NCBI RefSeq assembly: GCF_900290275.1
Contig: NZ_LT985324.1
Coordinates: forward strand, 124,733 to 188,732
Origin: Prevotella merdae
Lineage (GTDB): Bacteria > Bacteroidota > Bacteroidia > Bacteroidales > Bacteroidaceae
Length of the DNA stretch: 64,000 nucleotides
Reading direction: 5' to 3'
This document shows positions 18,168 through 26,567 of the stretch, in pieces (position 1 is the first letter of the stretch; every line of letters starts with the position of its first letter). A program made the translations under genes and the position numbers. The notes beneath the pieces are model-generated. The model was not told the DNA's origin. It made no database searches and was given only the letters and a program-made list of their open reading frames with translations.

Positions 18168-20108
18168 ATGAAAAAAACATATATTACCGCCATGTTGATG
18201 TCGCAGAGCCTTGTGCTCTGCGCCCAACAGGTGCACGTGGGTGGCGTTTGTGCTAAGTTGCCCAAAACGTCTACAATAACTGTCAACGTTCCGGTAGAGT
18301 CGGCTGCACCACAGGCCAAGGTGCCCGTTCGTCGTGTGCTTGCCTCTACTGAGCGTGGGGTAGGCTATTGCAGCGGCGATAGCATCACCACCAAGGGCAT
18401 GTGCTTTGGCAAAGCCGGAACCTACAGCGTGGCAGCCGACCTATCATCCTCTGTACTCAGCTCGTACAAGGGCTGCAAGGTAGTGGGCATTCGCTTTGCC
18501 CTGTCTCAGAGCATAGGCAAGTCAAAGGTATTTATATATAAGGTTAGTGGCCAGAATGCCTCTAGTCTTGTCAACGCTACCGTGCGCCGTACCAGCGAGG
18601 GCTGGAACGAGGTGCGCTTCAACAGCGCCCAAGAGTACACCATACAGGACAACGACGAGCTGATAATTGGTTACGACTACAACGAGTCTGAGGCAATGGC
18701 CACAGCCGAGGAGGGTGCCATGTGCTTCTACACCCCAAAGACCTCCACTCCCAAGGCGTCGCTCATTATGAATGGCGATGGTTTCTACTATATGGAGGGT
18801 GTTGGCAACCTTTGCGTGCAGCTGATAGTTGACGTTAGCTCGTTGCCCAAGAAGGACGTGCAGCTGACCCACCTCTTGGCTGGCGGCAAGTATCAGAAGA
18901 CAGGCGCCACGCTCGACACTTATGTGCAGTTGCAGAATGTTGGTCTGGAGGACATCTCGTCTATGCGTCTGGGCTATCGTTTCGACGACGGCAAGGCCAC
19001 CTATAAGGATTACGACGAGGAGGTTAAGGCCGACGGCTTAAGCGGCGTAAGCCTACTGCTGCCATTGCCTAAGGACATTACGCCCGGAGCCCACAAGCTG
19101 ACTGTCTTTGTAGACAATATAGAGGGCAGCACACCTACCAAACCCGATGGCGACGAGATTGCCAACTCGTTCGTGGTCTACACCAAGAGTCTTGAACGCC
19201 AGCAAACCTACGTGGAGCAGTATTGCAGCCAGGACGAGAGTATGGCCTACTACATAAACCCTGGCATGGACGAGGCTGCCCAGAACAAGGATGTGTGTCT
19301 GGTAAATGTCTACAAGCATGGCGAGCCACTTGCTCCCGAAGGTTCAAGCTATCTCGAGAATCTCTATGCCTACACCTACCCGTGCTTCACAGTAGACCGC
19401 TTCTACTTCTTTGGCGAGAACAACATTGCCTTCGACCTAATCGACTACGCCACCTTTATGCCTCAATTGGTGTCTGAGGCGGTTGAGCAGTTGGTCAACG
19501 AGAACCGCGCCGGCAACCCGTCGTTCGCCACAGTCAATCTGTCGTCGACCTACACATCTGCCACACGCCAGCTTACGCTCGACGTTACGGGCGACGTTAC
19601 CGACGAGGCTAAGTCTATTTATGGCGACATTGGCCTTACGCTTATGCTTGTAGAGAATGGAGTTGTGTCGCCACAGAAGGTTGTTGGCACCCTGGGCTAT
19701 GGCACAACCACCGACAACAAATACGTGCACAACCACGTGCTGCGCGCCTACGTAACAAGTCCTAAGGGCGACCGCATGGATATTGCCGACGGCAAATACT
19801 CGGCCCGCTACACCTACACCTTGCCTGCTGCCTGGAACGCCGACAACATGCAGGTTGTGGCATTAGCCGGCAAGTACATGCCGACAATCGACGATTCTAA
19901 CGTGCTGGATGCCGACATAACCAATGCTTGTACAGTTAAGCTCACAGGCGGCACAAGTGGCATAAGCGCTGTAAATACTGCCAACGTAGCCTCACCTGCC
20001 GACGGCATCTACACCCTTGACGGCACACGCGTGTCCAACCCATCCAAGGGCCTCTACATCGTGCGCAAGGGAGGCGTGGCACGCAAGGTGGTGATAAAAA
20101 ATAACTGA
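18168..20108 (+). CDS. Secreted T9SS-tailed protein with Omp28-like region
   Basis: The 646-residue protein has a Sec signal (about 1-20, cut near LCAQ). The first half is a beta-rich region (about 60-225) like those in secreted hemagglutinin-type proteins (KGCKVVGIRFALSQS, NDELIIGYDYNESEAMA, GNLCVQLIVDV). An Ig-like region follows (225-340). The region after about 340 (RQQTYVEQYCSQDESMAYYINP, then NVYKHGEPLAP and YPCFTVDRFY) looks related to Omp28-type outer-membrane proteins; this family call is tentative. The tail GIYTLDGTRVSNPSKGLYIVRKG is a short T9SS-type signal. Third of four secreted-protein genes in a row, 68 bases after its neighbour. Confidence 0.75.
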   Translation: MKKTYITAMLMSQSLVLCAQQVHVGGVCAKLPKTSTITVNVPVESAAPQAKVPVRRVLASTERGVGYCSGDSITTKGMCFGKAGTYSVAADLSSSVLSSYKGCKVVGIRFALSQSIGKSKVFIYKVSGQNASSLVNATVRRTSEGWNEVRFNSAQEYTIQDNDELIIGYDYNESEAMATAEEGAMCFYTPKTSTPKASLIMNGDGFYYMEGVGNLCVQLIVDVSSLPKKDVQLTHLLAGGKYQKTGATLDTYVQLQNVGLEDISSMRLGYRFDDGKATYKDYDEEVKADGLSGVSLLLPLPKDITPGAHKLTVFVDNIEGSTPTKPDGDEIANSFVVYTKSLERQQTYVEQYCSQDESMAYYINPGMDEAAQNKDVCLVNVYKHGEPLAPEGSSYLENLYAYTYPCFTVDRFYFFGENNIAFDLIDYATFMPQLVSEAVEQLVNENRAGNPSFATVNLSSTYTSATRQLTLDVTGDVTDEAKSIYGDIGLTLMLVENGVVSPQKVVGTLGYGTTTDNKYVHNHVLRAYVTSPKGDRMDIADGKYSARYTYTLPAAWNADNMQVVALAGKYMPTIDDSNVLDADITNACTVKLTGGTSGISAVNTANVASPADGIYTLDGTRVSNPSKGLYIVRKGGVARKVVIKNN

Positions 20109-20165
20109 GACACAGATAGCGAAAATAACAACACAGATATTAACAACTTAAAAATTTATTAGCTT

Positions 20166-23100
20166 ATGAGAAATTTTTATTGTTCGTTAGCTCTCATCGC
20201 CGCCTCCACGCTGTGGGCAGGACAGGCAAGGGCCGACATCGTGCAAAACTACACGATGGACTTCAACAAGTCTATCTCTACTACTGCCCACGATTTTAAG
20301 GTGGGCTCAGGATGGGGCCACATCGTAGGCAAGTACACAACCGAGGGTTGGAGTAGCGAAGATTATTACGTGAGTTACACCTACAGCTCGACAGACGGAC
20401 GCAACGGTTCGGGTGCGATAAAGGTTGGAAGCCAGACCATTGGTGACGACTACAATTACGACGTTGGCCCTGTAAACGACCTGCTCGTTACGCCAGCCAT
20501 CACAGGCAAGGCAAGCATCTGGGTAAAGAAGACTTCTTCGTGGAGCTCGTCTACAATTAAGTTTTATGCCGTAACCCTTGAGAACGGCAAATACAAGATG
20601 GGCGACCAGATTGAGGTGGAGATTCCTAAGCTTAGCACCGATTGGGTTCAGGTCAATCTGCCCGAGCAGAACAACCAGTACATTGGTATTCGTGCCGAGA
20701 ACCTCTATATCGACGACTTTGCCGCCGACAATGCCGACATCGAGTTGCAGAAGTCGTTGCTCGTAAGCAAGGTAAGCTACAAGGGTAAGGACAAGGTAGA
20801 CTGTGATGCCGATGGCAAGTTCCCGGTAGAATATGAGGTTACAATTACCAACAATGGCGACCTCGACCTTACCGAGGGTACCGAAGGCTACAGCCTATCT
20901 GTAAGAAACTATAGCAAGAACAAAGCGGTGGTATTCACACAGCCGCTTAAGGGCAACCTTGCGGTAGGCGCATCTACTACAGTTATAGTATCTGGCACCG
21001 CCAACTGCAACACTTATCCTGATCGCAACCGCTATGATGTGTATGAGGACCTTACCAACACCTCTAAGGCTGGTGCGTGGATAGAGCCTGTGCCCTACAA
21101 GCCTGTGCTCACAATGCGCAACGATGATGGCAAGATAGACAACGGCAAGGAAACATTTGCATGGGGAATGGTCAATGCCAGCACCGACAAGACATTCAAG
21201 ATAAGCAACGATGGTGCAGCTCCGCTCAACATAACAAAGGTTGTTGTGCCCGACGGATTCACCACCTCGCTTGCAGCTCCGCTCACAATTGCGGCTCACG
21301 AAACTAAAGATTTCACCGTAACTATGACGGCTGAAAAATCGGGCATCTACTCGGGCGAGTTTAAGGTGTCTGGAGAGGGTGTTGACGACTTCAGCTTTAA
21401 CGTGTCGGGCACCGTGCTCGACCCAGCCAAGTATTACGCCAACTTCAACGACGACCAGATTCCGGCGGGTGCCTATGCCGAGGATGGATGGAGCGTAGCT
21501 CAGCGCGATGCTGCCAGCAGCGACAACCCATACCTCTTGTCTAACGGCAGCCAGGACAAGGACAACAAGTTTGTTACACCGCTGCTTAAGGTGGCAGAGG
21601 GCGAGAAGATGTCGGTTGACGTAGCCCGTACCAACTACTATACTGGTGGCGAAGGCGTCTACCTCAACGTTTACTATTCTACAGACCGCACCAACTGGAC
21701 TCTGGCTCGCAAGATTACAGCCAATGAGCTGTCTGAAGACCGTGCAGTAAACTATACCTATTACTATAGCAAGCTCAAGACATTCGTTATCGACAACATT
21801 CCTGCCGGCAACTACTACATTGGCTTTGGTGCTGGCTACACCAGCATCGACAACATCTATGGCTTCGAGAAGGTAGACGTGGCTCACGACCTTATGCTCA
21901 CAGCCTCTAAGCTGCCTGCTACAGCTGTTGTAAACAACGCCTATACAGCTACAGCCACCTTGCTCAACGTTAATGCCAAGGACGAGGCTGCCGACTCATA
22001 TACAGCTTCGCTCTACGTAGACGGCGAGGTAGTGGCTACAGCTCCTGCCAAGGCTATTGCAAGTGGCGAGAAGGCCGAGTTCTCGTTCAGCTATACTCCG
22101 CACAAGGCTGGTGTTGCCGAGGCTTACATCGAGTTTAAGAATGCCGCTGACAACTATACCGTAGCTTCAGAGAAGGTTTCGGTTGACGTTAAGGAAGAGC
22201 AGGCTACCGGTACCGTAACCGTAGGCAATGGCAACACTACTTCAAACAAGACCGCTATCGACTGGTACGATGCCAACGGCTCAGGTGCCCACATGGACAA
22301 CCTCTACAAACCCGAGATGCTCGAGAAGTACGGTCTTAAGAAGGGTGCCAAGATTACATCCGTATCTTATACCGGAACAAGCTTTAACGATAAGACCGTA
22401 AGCGACATCCTCCTTACAGCATACGTAGGCGCTGTTGATACTGCCAAATTCGAGGCTGGCAAGAACTATGAGTCGCTGCAGAAGGTGGACGTTTACACAG
22501 GCAAGTCTACTATCGACTTTGTAGACGGTAAGACCTATACAACAACTATCACGCTGCCCGAACCTATCATTTGGGATGGCACATCGGCAATCCGCGTGCT
22601 TACTTATGTTAAGGCCGACAAATATGTAAACGTTAAGTTCAACGCCGACGATTCTGACAATAACTCATATTATGGCTCTGGCGCTCCGGGCGAGGCTTCA
22701 AGTCTTTCGGCTAAGCCTACTGCCGTAGCCGAGTTTGGCATTCAGACCGAGCCTTCAGTAATGTCGGGCAAGGTTACATGGAAGAACAAGGCTGTGGCTG
22801 GTGCTACCGTAACACTCACAAGCGGCGACGTTATCTACACAGGCGCTTCTGACGACAAGGGTGCTTATTCTATCGACGTTATACAGAACGACAAGAAGTA
22901 CAACCTCACAGTTTCGGCTCCTGGCTACATCGACTACACAGAGAACGACGTAGACCTTAGCAAGAGCCTTAACAAAAACATCGTGCTCGAGGTAGAGCCT
23001 GTTGCTGTAACAGTAGGCGAGGGCGGCAACGCCATGTTCTCTGCTACATGCGCCATCGACTTCTCGCTCACTCCTGAGGTTGAGGCTTATGTTGTAACTG

Positions 23101-23549
23101 ACGTTAAGGGCAACTACACCGAGCTTGCTCAGGTTACAGCCGTTCCGGCTGGCACGGGTGTGCTGCTCAAGGCTAAGGCTGGCAACTACAAGCTTGCTCC
23201 GGTTCCCGAGGCTGAGGCTGTTCAGAAGAACTTGCTTGTAGCCGTTGACGAGGATTACACCATTGCAGCTTCCGACGTTCAGAACATCTGGTCGTTGGCT
23301 ACCGACGACAAGGGTCAGGCTTGCTTCACATCTGTTGTTGGTTCTGTAGTAGAGGCTGGTTCGGCTTATCTGTCTGTAGCTTCAGACAAGGATTACATCT
23401 ACCTCGACAAGGCTACAGGTTTGCGTGGTATCAACGCTGCTGCCACTCTCGACACCAAGGCTCCGATGTACAACGTGGCTGGTCAGAAGGTAGACGCTTC
23501 TTACAAGGGCATCGTGATACAGAATGGCAAGAAATTCAATAACAAGTAA
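20166..23549 (+). CDS. Large secreted multi-module protein with carboxypeptidase-regulatory-like domain and T9SS-like tail
   Basis: The 1127-residue protein has a Sec signal (about 1-23). A first beta-sandwich of choice-of-anchor type covers about 25-190. Ig-like modules follow (about 195-300, and 320-420 where NDGAAPLNITKV is an ASPM/HYDIN-like motif). A second lectin-like sandwich spans about 420-570 (YYANFNDDQIPAGAY). CARDB-like Ig modules lie near 575-680. A CarboxypepD_reg-like domain lies near 860-945 (VTWKNKAVAGATVTL, then APGYIDYTENDV). The tail contains APMYNVAGQKVDASYKGIVI, a compact T9SS-type signal. It closes the four-gene secreted array and is followed by hairpins. Function probably adhesion or binding; no catalytic motif seen. 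Confidence 0.8.
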   Translation: MRNFYCSLALIAASTLWAGQARADIVQNYTMDFNKSISTTAHDFKVGSGWGHIVGKYTTEGWSSEDYYVSYTYSSTDGRNGSGAIKVGSQTIGDDYNYDVGPVNDLLVTPAITGKASIWVKKTSSWSSSTIKFYAVTLENGKYKMGDQIEVEIPKLSTDWVQVNLPEQNNQYIGIRAENLYIDDFAADNADIELQKSLLVSKVSYKGKDKVDCDADGKFPVEYEVTITNNGDLDLTEGTEGYSLSVRNYSKNKAVVFTQPLKGNLAVGASTTVIVSGTANCNTYPDRNRYDVYEDLTNTSKAGAWIEPVPYKPVLTMRNDDGKIDNGKETFAWGMVNASTDKTFKISNDGAAPLNITKVVVPDGFTTSLAAPLTIAAHETKDFTVTMTAEKSGIYSGEFKVSGEGVDDFSFNVSGTVLDPAKYYANFNDDQIPAGAYAEDGWSVAQRDAASSDNPYLLSNGSQDKDNKFVTPLLKVAEGEKMSVDVARTNYYTGGEGVYLNVYYSTDRTNWTLARKITANELSEDRAVNYTYYYSKLKTFVIDNIPAGNYYIGFGAGYTSIDNIYGFEKVDVAHDLMLTASKLPATAVVNNAYTATATLLNVNAKDEAADSYTASLYVDGEVVATAPAKAIASGEKAEFSFSYTPHKAGVAEAYIEFKNAADNYTVASEKVSVDVKEEQATGTVTVGNGNTTSNKTAIDWYDANGSGAHMDNLYKPEMLEKYGLKKGAKITSVSYTGTSFNDKTVSDILLTAYVGAVDTAKFEAGKNYESLQKVDVYTGKSTIDFVDGKTYTTTITLPEPIIWDGTSAIRVLTYVKADKYVNVKFNADDSDNNSYYGSGAPGEASSLSAKPTAVAEFGIQTEPSVMSGKVTWKNKAVAGATVTLTSGDVIYTGASDDKGAYSIDVIQNDKKYNLTVSAPGYIDYTENDVDLSKSLNKNIVLEVEPVAVTVGEGGNAMFSATCAIDFSLTPEVEAYVVTDVKGNYTELAQVTAVPAGTGVLLKAKAGNYKLAPVPEAEAVQKNLLVAVDEDYTIAASDVQNIWSLATDDKGQACFTSVVGSVVEAGSAYLSVASDKDYIYLDKATGLRGINAAATLDTKAPMYNVAGQKVDASYKGIVIQNGKKFNNK

Positions 23550-23613
23550 AAGATATAAATTCTGATGCTTGCATGGCTCAGCCTAAACATGGGCTTGAGC
23601 CATGAACTTATAC

Positions 23614-23657
23614 AAAACGAGAGGGGATGTCTTATTTACGAGGCGTCCCCTCGTTTT
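23614..23657 (+). terminator. Terminator-like hairpin after the secreted-protein array
   Basis: AAAACGAG (left) pairs with CTCGTTTT (right), and the stem extends through GGGGATG/CGTCCCC with a 2-base bulge. Arms lie at about 23614-23629 and 23644-23657. A second hairpin (CATGGCTCA...TGAGCCATG) lies at about 23572-23604. T run is weak. Confidence 0.6.
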
Positions 23658-23722
23658 GTGTTTGGGCGGTTATATGGAGTAGTAAGCTCGTCAGAGCGCG
23701 TTTCTGCCGTTGTGGGACGATT

Positions 23723-23810
23723 ATTCGCATGGGCATTTTCGAATATTCGCATGGGCATTTTCGAATATTCGTGTGGAGCATTTCGAATATTCGCTTTGGT
23801 GCTTTCGAAT
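23723..23810. repeat. Four tandem 22-bp repeats with palindromic junctions
   Basis: Units start with ATTCG and end with TTTCGAAT: 23723-23744, 23745-23766 (identical to the first), 23767-23788 and 23789-23810 (diverged in the middle but the same length). Each junction forms the palindrome CGAATATTCG. There are no spacers, so this is not a CRISPR array. A short hairpin (CTATGGCG...CGCCATAG) follows at about 23816-23834. Confidence 0.9.
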
Positions 23811-24014
23811 GGGGGCTATGGCGCCTCGCCATAGTATGAGCAGCATGATTAAGTGAAGTGTTAAGAGTGAAGAATCCATGTACTAAAAGTTTTTAAAAGT
23901 GAAAAATTCATTTGTTGAGTTATGATTTAATCAAGAAGCAAGCGGATTATTCAAATTCTTCACTTTCAAAACATCACTTTTCATCTTCTGATTCCACTTG
24001 CTTGAAATCAATTG

Positions 24015-24044
24015 CAAAGATACAAAAAATATGGCAACAACAAA
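24015..24044 (-). promoter_or_regulatory. Minus-strand Bacteroidetes promoter with no recognised gene downstream
   Basis: On the minus strand TTTG, 18 bases, then TATCTTTG (CAAAGATA at 24015-24022 on the plus strand). The match is nearly consensus. Transcription would run leftward into the repeat-rich region, where the only frame is 17 codons. Confidence 0.6.
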
Positions 24045-24078
24045 TGATGTGGCAAGAAATTTCTTCATAATCCTTAGT

Positions 24079-24215
24079 TAGTCATTTTCAGTCATTAGTC
24101 ATTTAGTCATTTTCAAAAAAAATATCATGTCACGATCTCTATATAATTATAATAATTATATAGGCATAATTTCACACTTTCAAAATCGAAAATGACTAAT
24201 GACTGAAAATGACTA
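24079..24215. repeat. 137-bp inverted repeat of TAGTCATTTTC-type units
   Basis: The left arm (24079-24114) and right arm (24188-24215) are complementary over about 26 bases, apart from an inserted TAG unit. A perfect 12-bp palindrome (24139-24163) sits in the loop. The arm itself consists of repeated GTCATT units. Confidence 0.85.
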
Positions 24216-24269
24216 AATAAGTAGAGTCTTATTGCTCCTTAGCATGTTACTCCTTTGAAAATAAGACCA

Positions 24270-25262
24270 TTAACATGCCAATCTGTACACTCTTATACGC
24301 AATTGGTCGAGAACAACAGCAACAATCATGATTGCAACAATAGCCAAGATAGCTTTTGTCCAAAACAATACTGTTGGATTTGTACACCACAGGGTCTTGA
24401 AAAAGGTCTGATAGCTGTCTTGCAAACATGGAGATGTATGTAGTAAATAAGCAGCAAAAGAGCTTGCGGCAAACCAATTGACAACCTTGTTCTTGAACTC
24501 AAACTTGGTGAATATCAAGCAGAAGTAAATAGAAGAAATTATTACAACAGGATTGAGATAAATAAAGCAATTAATTCTAAAGCAACACCACGTAAGCGCC
24601 GTTAATATCGTACACAAAACATATATCAACAAATCAGCATATATAGGGAAAGTTGTAAGTCTGGGTTTGTATATTCTAATATATCTTACTAATAGATACA
24701 ATCCGAAGAAGAATATCGGGGAATATCCCTCGTTGAATGTGCTGACAGGACGGAAGCCATATGTTAATGCAAAGCCCCAAAACAGGACAAGTAATAAGCG
24801 GTAGCTGTTGCGTGATGCTGTCTTTATATAGGCGTTGAGTACAGGAGAGAATATCAGGAGAAGCACGTAAGACATTATATACCAATTGTCTGCAAACGTC
24901 ATCCTTATTAATACCAATTTATTTAAATCGCATATTCCAACCATTACTAATATAACAGTTGTGCCTATATAGAAAAATGAACTTTGAAACAGGAAGCTTA
25001 CTAATCCTTTGAGTTTGAAATTTATTCCAAACCAACCAGATATGAATACAAAGCAATTGACAGCTATTATACCAGCTGATTCGAATAATGTTCTACACCA
25101 GGTGGCAAGTGGATTGGCTGCCATTTCGTCGATTGTCGGCTCTCCTAAAGACCAAAAATTGGCATGGATGAACAAAATGAAGAACATTGCTATAATCCTT
25201 AATATCTCGATATTCGAAGCTCTTGTTTTGTCTCCAGCGTTTATAATTTTCTCTGTACCCAT
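24270..25262 (-). CDS. Acyltransferase-3 family integral membrane protein
   Basis: The 330-residue protein has about ten hydrophobic helices. The N-terminal motif ASNIEILRIIAMFFILFIHANFW has the family's R-x-x-A-x-x-x-V/I-x-x-H pattern (Arg22 and His33 region), expected for acyltransferase family 3. These enzymes usually O-acetylate surface polysaccharides or peptidoglycan from the membrane. It stands alone, in AT-rich DNA with many rare codons compared with the flanking operons, suggesting horizontal acquisition. No sugar biosynthesis genes are next to it, so the acceptor is unknown. Confidence 0.85.
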   Translation of the reverse strand: MGTEKIINAGDKTRASNIEILRIIAMFFILFIHANFWSLGEPTIDEMAANPLATWCRTLFESAGIIAVNCFVFISGWFGINFKLKGLVSFLFQSSFFYIGTTVILVMVGICDLNKLVLIRMTFADNWYIMSYVLLLIFSPVLNAYIKTASRNSYRLLLVLFWGFALTYGFRPVSTFNEGYSPIFFFGLYLLVRYIRIYKPRLTTFPIYADLLIYVLCTILTALTWCCFRINCFIYLNPVVIISSIYFCLIFTKFEFKNKVVNWFAASSFAAYLLHTSPCLQDSYQTFFKTLWCTNPTVLFWTKAILAIVAIMIVAVVLDQLRIRVYRLAC

Positions 25263-25338
25263 AGATTGTATTAATTGTTTCTGTCAAATTATATATTTTT
25301 TTGCGTTAAAGCCAGCATTCTTGGTTCCGTGTTTTGCT

Positions 25339-25381
25339 CGTAGTCATTAAGGTCATTAGTCATTAAGGTCATTAAGGATTC
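25339..25381. repeat. 43-bp direct repeat of GTCATTAAGG units, copy 1
   Basis: This copy and the one at 25879-25921 differ at only two positions and lie exactly 540 bp apart. Each consists of GTCATTAAGG-type units. The two copies bracket the decayed PD-(D/E)XK transposase gene at 25392-25716. A shorter relative (AGTCATTAAGGATT) is at 26368-26381. Confidence 0.85.
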
Positions 25382-25391
25382 TTGTGGTTTA

Positions 25392-25716
25392 TCAGGAATA
25401 TGGAGTAATAGATGTGTACTCTTGCAGTTTATCTTTTCCTTGTTTCATGCCTTCAGCCATACCTTCTTCCTTGCCTTGTTTCACGCCCTTTTGGAATCTG
25501 TCATCCAATAGGGTTCTTTCAACACTTACAGAGTCCCAAAACTTGTCGTAGGCCTTCGAGTTCGGGCACAAGTTCTGTAGGCAGATACTCTATCTCGTGT
25601 ATCTGCTCGTCGTCGCTGAGTGGCATGAGAGCGTTAAGGAGACTTATCAGTCGCGCTGGATGATTGCCAAATATCTTCTTGAACGTGAGGTCTGCCTTGG
25701 GGTCTAAGTATTTCAT
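25392..25716 (-). pseudogene. PD-(D/E)XK (Rpn-like) transposase, internally deleted and frameshifted
   Basis: From the ATG at 25714-25716 the minus strand encodes KYLDPKADLTFKKIFGNHP, the usual start of the PD-(D/E)XK nuclease-family transposases common in Bacteroidetes. It continues to TELVPELEGL. There the frame breaks, and in another frame the typical C-terminal part appears: YDKFWDSVSVERTLLDDRF, then a Lys/Glu/Gly-rich tail ending at the stop at 25392-25394. The central nuclease core, roughly 150 or more residues in complete relatives, is missing. The gene is therefore a deletion relic. Confidence 0.85.
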
Positions 25717-25878
25717 AATCGTTGCTTTTCTTTTGACAAAAATACAATTTATCCTTGTATCCTCCAAGAGAATCCATAATTATTTAATCCTCAGTTATTG
25801 GTATACGATCCAAAATCGTTCTTCTTTTCGGTATCTTGCACTCTGCAGATAGCCTCGTTCCCGTCATACGCGCTTGTT
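25717..25878. other. Non-coding stretch between transposase relic and repeat copy 2
   Basis: No supported gene. A minus-strand frame here is mostly translation of the GTCATTAAGG repeat and I do not count it as real. Confidence 0.5.
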
Positions 25879-25921
25879 CGTGGTCATTAAGGTCATTTGT
25901 CATTAAGGTCATTAAGGATTC
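25879..25921. repeat. 43-bp direct repeat of GTCATTAAGG units, copy 2
   Basis: Near-identical to 25339-25381 (two mismatches). Confidence 0.85.
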
Positions 25922-25989
25922 CTTAAACATAACGCTGAACGATTCGTTCATCGTTGCGAAACGTGACACAGCTTTTCAACACTCTTTAT

Positions 25990-26169
25990 AAGCGTGTGGA
26001 CAAGAAGGATAAGGGCGTCGCAAATTGCGACTCCCTTGGTGGACGACAGAAAACTACCATCATCAACGAGTCATGGCTTTACTTACGATGAAGTGCTTGT
26101 CGTTGACCCAGCAACTCCGATAAGTCGTGAGGAATATCTGGCTTATAAAGAAACAAACGCGAAATGTTA
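25990..26169 (+). pseudogene. Degraded coding remnant of unknown family
   Basis: Several frames look protein-like in turn: TLYKRVDKKDKGV in one frame, then FTYDEVLVVDPATP and ISREEYLAYKETNAKC before a stop at 26167-26169 in another. Codon use is gene-like, but no start and no single open frame exist, so this seems to be the tail of a frameshifted gene. I do not recognise the family. Confidence 0.35.
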
Positions 26170-26193
26170 ACAAGATTATTATTTACCCACATT

Positions 26194-26340
26194 ATGGAAA
26201 CAAAAACATTGGAAATAGATAAGGCCCTTTATGAAGAGGTTCAGAGATATGCGAGCAGCAAGGGGACCGACTTGAGAACTCTCGTAGAGACTTATTTGAG
26301 AAGTCTGCTTAAAAATGAAGCAGAAGAAGGGGCGATTTAA
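26194..26340 (+). CDS. Small ribbon-helix-helix-like predicted antitoxin (48 residues)
   Basis: ATG at 26194. The protein begins METKTLEIDKALYEEVQRYA followed by SKGTDLRTLVETYLRSLL and an acidic tail. It has a single strand with two helices, as in short antitoxin-type ribbon-helix-helix proteins. No toxin follows: the next gene pair starts 228 bases later behind its own promoter, and a terminator lies between. It may be an orphan antitoxin. The family assignment is from pattern only. Confidence 0.6.
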   Translation: METKTLEIDKALYEEVQRYASSKGTDLRTLVETYLRSLLKNEAEEGAI

Positions 26341-26388
26341 AGTCACTACAGTCACGAAAGTTATGAAAGTCATTAAGGATTTTTGTGT

Positions 26389-26418
26389 AAGGGCCTCGCT
26401 ACAAACGAGGTCCTTTTT
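26389..26418 (+). terminator. Terminator after the small predicted antitoxin gene
   Basis: AAGGGCCTCG (26389-26398) pairs with CGAGGTCCTT (26406-26415) with one mismatch, followed by a T run. Confidence 0.75.
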
Positions 26419-26496
26419 GTAGGAGTTTGTGCTTGTTATTTAATTATTTTAGTTCGATCTAATATGTTGTGGTAGTATGATTTCGTAAGCTAATGG

Positions 26497-26527
26497 ATTG
26501 CGTATTCGGAAAAAATATGTAACTTTG
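26497..26527 (+). promoter_or_regulatory. Promoter of the RelB/YafQ-like toxin-antitoxin operon
   Basis: ATTG (26497-26500), exactly 19 bases, then TAACTTTG (26520-26527). The antitoxin ATG follows 41 bases later behind AAAGGAGGTG. Confidence 0.75.
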
Positions 26528-26567
26528 CAAATAAGCAAGGTTGCATTTCAATAAAAAGGAGGTGATT

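Larger units (their letters stand above)
23835..24250. other. Gene-poor, repeat-rich intergenic stretch
   Basis: No reading frame of note. It holds two long imperfect inverted repeats: about 23886-23910 against 23950-23975, and 24079-24114 against 24188-24215. It also holds a minus-strand promoter (24015-24044) that faces a 17-codon minus-strand frame at 23931-23984 with an AGAAG-like ribosome site. Whether that small frame is translated cannot be told. Confidence 0.6.

Noticed and set aside
20895..21887. Minus-strand open frame of 330 codons opposite the fourth secreted-protein gene
   Set aside because: A shadow of a Gly/Asn/Thr-rich repeat gene; Cys/His/Arg-rich translation without domains.
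23723..23810. Tandem repeats as a CRISPR array
   Set aside because: The 22-bp units are directly adjacent without spacers, and no cas gene is near.
25784..25969. 61-codon minus-strand frame
   Set aside because: Much of it is translation of the GTCATTAAGG repeat (MTLMTNDLND), so it is not a gene.
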